From assembly GCF_900115105.1 (NCBI RefSeq), contig NZ_FOYP01000001.1, positions 1,576,097 to 1,640,096 of the forward strand: DNA of 64,000 nucleotides, in the 5' to 3' direction. Shown piece by piece: positions 63,491-64,000 of the stretch. Position numbers and translations under genes: made by a program. The notes under the pieces are model-generated. The model was given only the letters and a program-made list of their open reading frames with translations, was not told the origin of the DNA and did no database searches. The DNA comes from Yoonia tamlensis. GTDB taxonomy: Bacteria; Pseudomonadota; Alphaproteobacteria; Rhodobacterales; Rhodobacteraceae. How positions within the stretch are numbered: the stretch's first letter is position 1; each line of letters starts with the position of its first letter.

Positions 63491-64000
63491 CGCAGGGCCG
63501 TGACAGAATAAATAATCACACCGCCCCAGATCATCGGAAATGCGATCATATGGGCGGTGCCAAAGGGTTCGGCAAAGATCAGCACCGCGACCAGAAACTG
63601 GAGCGTCGGGTTGATATAGAACGCGATGCCCGTTGTTGCCATCGTCACCCTGCGCGCGCCATAGCTGAACATCAACAGCGGGATCGAGGTAATCGGCCCC
63701 GCAAGAACCAGCATCAGACTATCCGATAAATCGCGACCGAATCCGCCGCTGCCCGTGTGACCCCCCGAAAAATACCCCAGTCCCAGCCAAGCAATCGCAA
63801 AAGGCAGGACCAATGTGACCTCGCCCGCGACGGTCAACAGCGGCCCCGCCGATACACCTTTTTTGATCAGCCCGTAAATCGCAAATGTGCCCGCCAGTGA
63901 CAGCGCAACAATGGGCACAGTGCCAAGCCCAAGGGCCAACACCATCACAGCCGATAAGACCAACACAATCGCCAGCCATTTGAGCGCGCTCAGCGCCTCG
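63427..64000 (-). CDS. rarD: RarD-type EamA transporter (5'-truncated by window edge)
   Basis: The last 191 or so residues of a DMT-superfamily protein. Membrane helices alternate (VPIVALSLAGTFAIYGLIKK, LMLVLAGPITSIPLLMFSYG, GIAFYINPTLQFLVAVLIF), and TTGIAFYINPTLQ is typical of RarD. The frame is open to the edge. It overlaps the LOG gene's 3' end by 64 bases. Confidence 0.88.
   Translation of the reverse strand, partial: EALSALKWLAIVLVLSAVMVLALGLGTVPIVALSLAGTFAIYGLIKKGVSAGPLLTVAGEVTLVLPFAIAWLGLGYFSGGHTGSGGFGRDLSDSLMLVLAGPITSIPLLMFSYGARRVTMATTGIAFYINPTLQFLVAVLIFAEPFGTAHMIAFPMIWGGVIIYSVTALRQERAARKRVSSAATSGTIST

Overview
The window looks like chromosomal DNA of a marine alphaproteobacterium of the order Rhodobacterales (roseobacter group, in the neighbourhood of Yoonia/Loktanella). 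This is inferred from a complete RcGTA-type gene transfer agent (GTA) cluster flanked by the fab/mltG genes on one side and cysE on the other, a LuxI/LuxR pair of roseobacter type, the yajC-secD-secF-ccmABCDG run and the GC-rich codon use. No plasmid, phage-integration or transposon gene was seen.

Layout. 1-2.1 kb: end of pdhB and complete pdhC, closed by a terminator. 2.1-4.3 kb: an AhpD-like gene, an orphan lipoprotein gene flanked by a relic of the cysE 3' end, and cysE. 4.4-18.4 kb (minus strand): the whole GTA head-tail operon, from small terminase (g1, 18.4 kb) to the megatron tail-fibre protein (g15, 4.7 kb), plus a small trailing gene. 18.6-24.9 kb: mltG, fabF, acpP, fabG, fabD on the minus strand, interrupted by two plus-strand paralogous genes, one of which carries a PilZ domain. 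25-27.5 kb: a cytochrome b561-YceI fusion, a stand-alone YceI gene and a membrane protein. 27.8-29 kb: rpsF-rpsR-rplI. 29-35 kb: a Tat-exported cyclic-nucleotide phosphodiesterase, a secreted small protein, tig, tRNA-Leu(UAG) and nnr. 35-37 kb: glnB-glnA. 37-39 kb: an EEP-family membrane protein, a structured non-coding stretch with a possible 21-residue membrane microprotein, and a PagL-like protein lacking its catalytic His. 39-40.4 kb: purB. 40.4-44.6 kb: a quorum-sensing island: luxI and luxR on the minus strand, and divergently an autoinducer-binding-only LuxR paralogue, a lone FliG-like gene and a lipid A acyltransferase-like gene. 44.5-46.1 kb: a DUF1223 protein and an AT-rich MarC-family gene. 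46.1-52.1 kb: yajC-secD-secF-Mth938-ccmA-ccmB-ccmC-ccmD-ccmG. 52.3-64 kb: serS, a DUF2235 hydrolase, der-bamB-TPR-like gene, a Bcr/CflA MFS pump, an Atm1-type ABC exporter, a LysM protein, a LOG-family enzyme and the end of rarD.

How parts may work together. The GTA cluster is intact and is preceded by a strong hairpin that separates it from mltG, by a sigma70-like promoter and by a 15-bp palindrome; a multi-stem RNA structure fills the only sizeable gap inside it, between the capsid and adaptor genes. In this order GTA production and motility are known to be under quorum-sensing control, so the lux island may feed into it, but nothing in the sequence proves a link. The least ordinary item is the lux island: an autoinducer-binding protein without a DNA-binding domain, divergent from luxR and followed at 53 bases by a FliG-like gene, with a nested palindrome in front of luxI.
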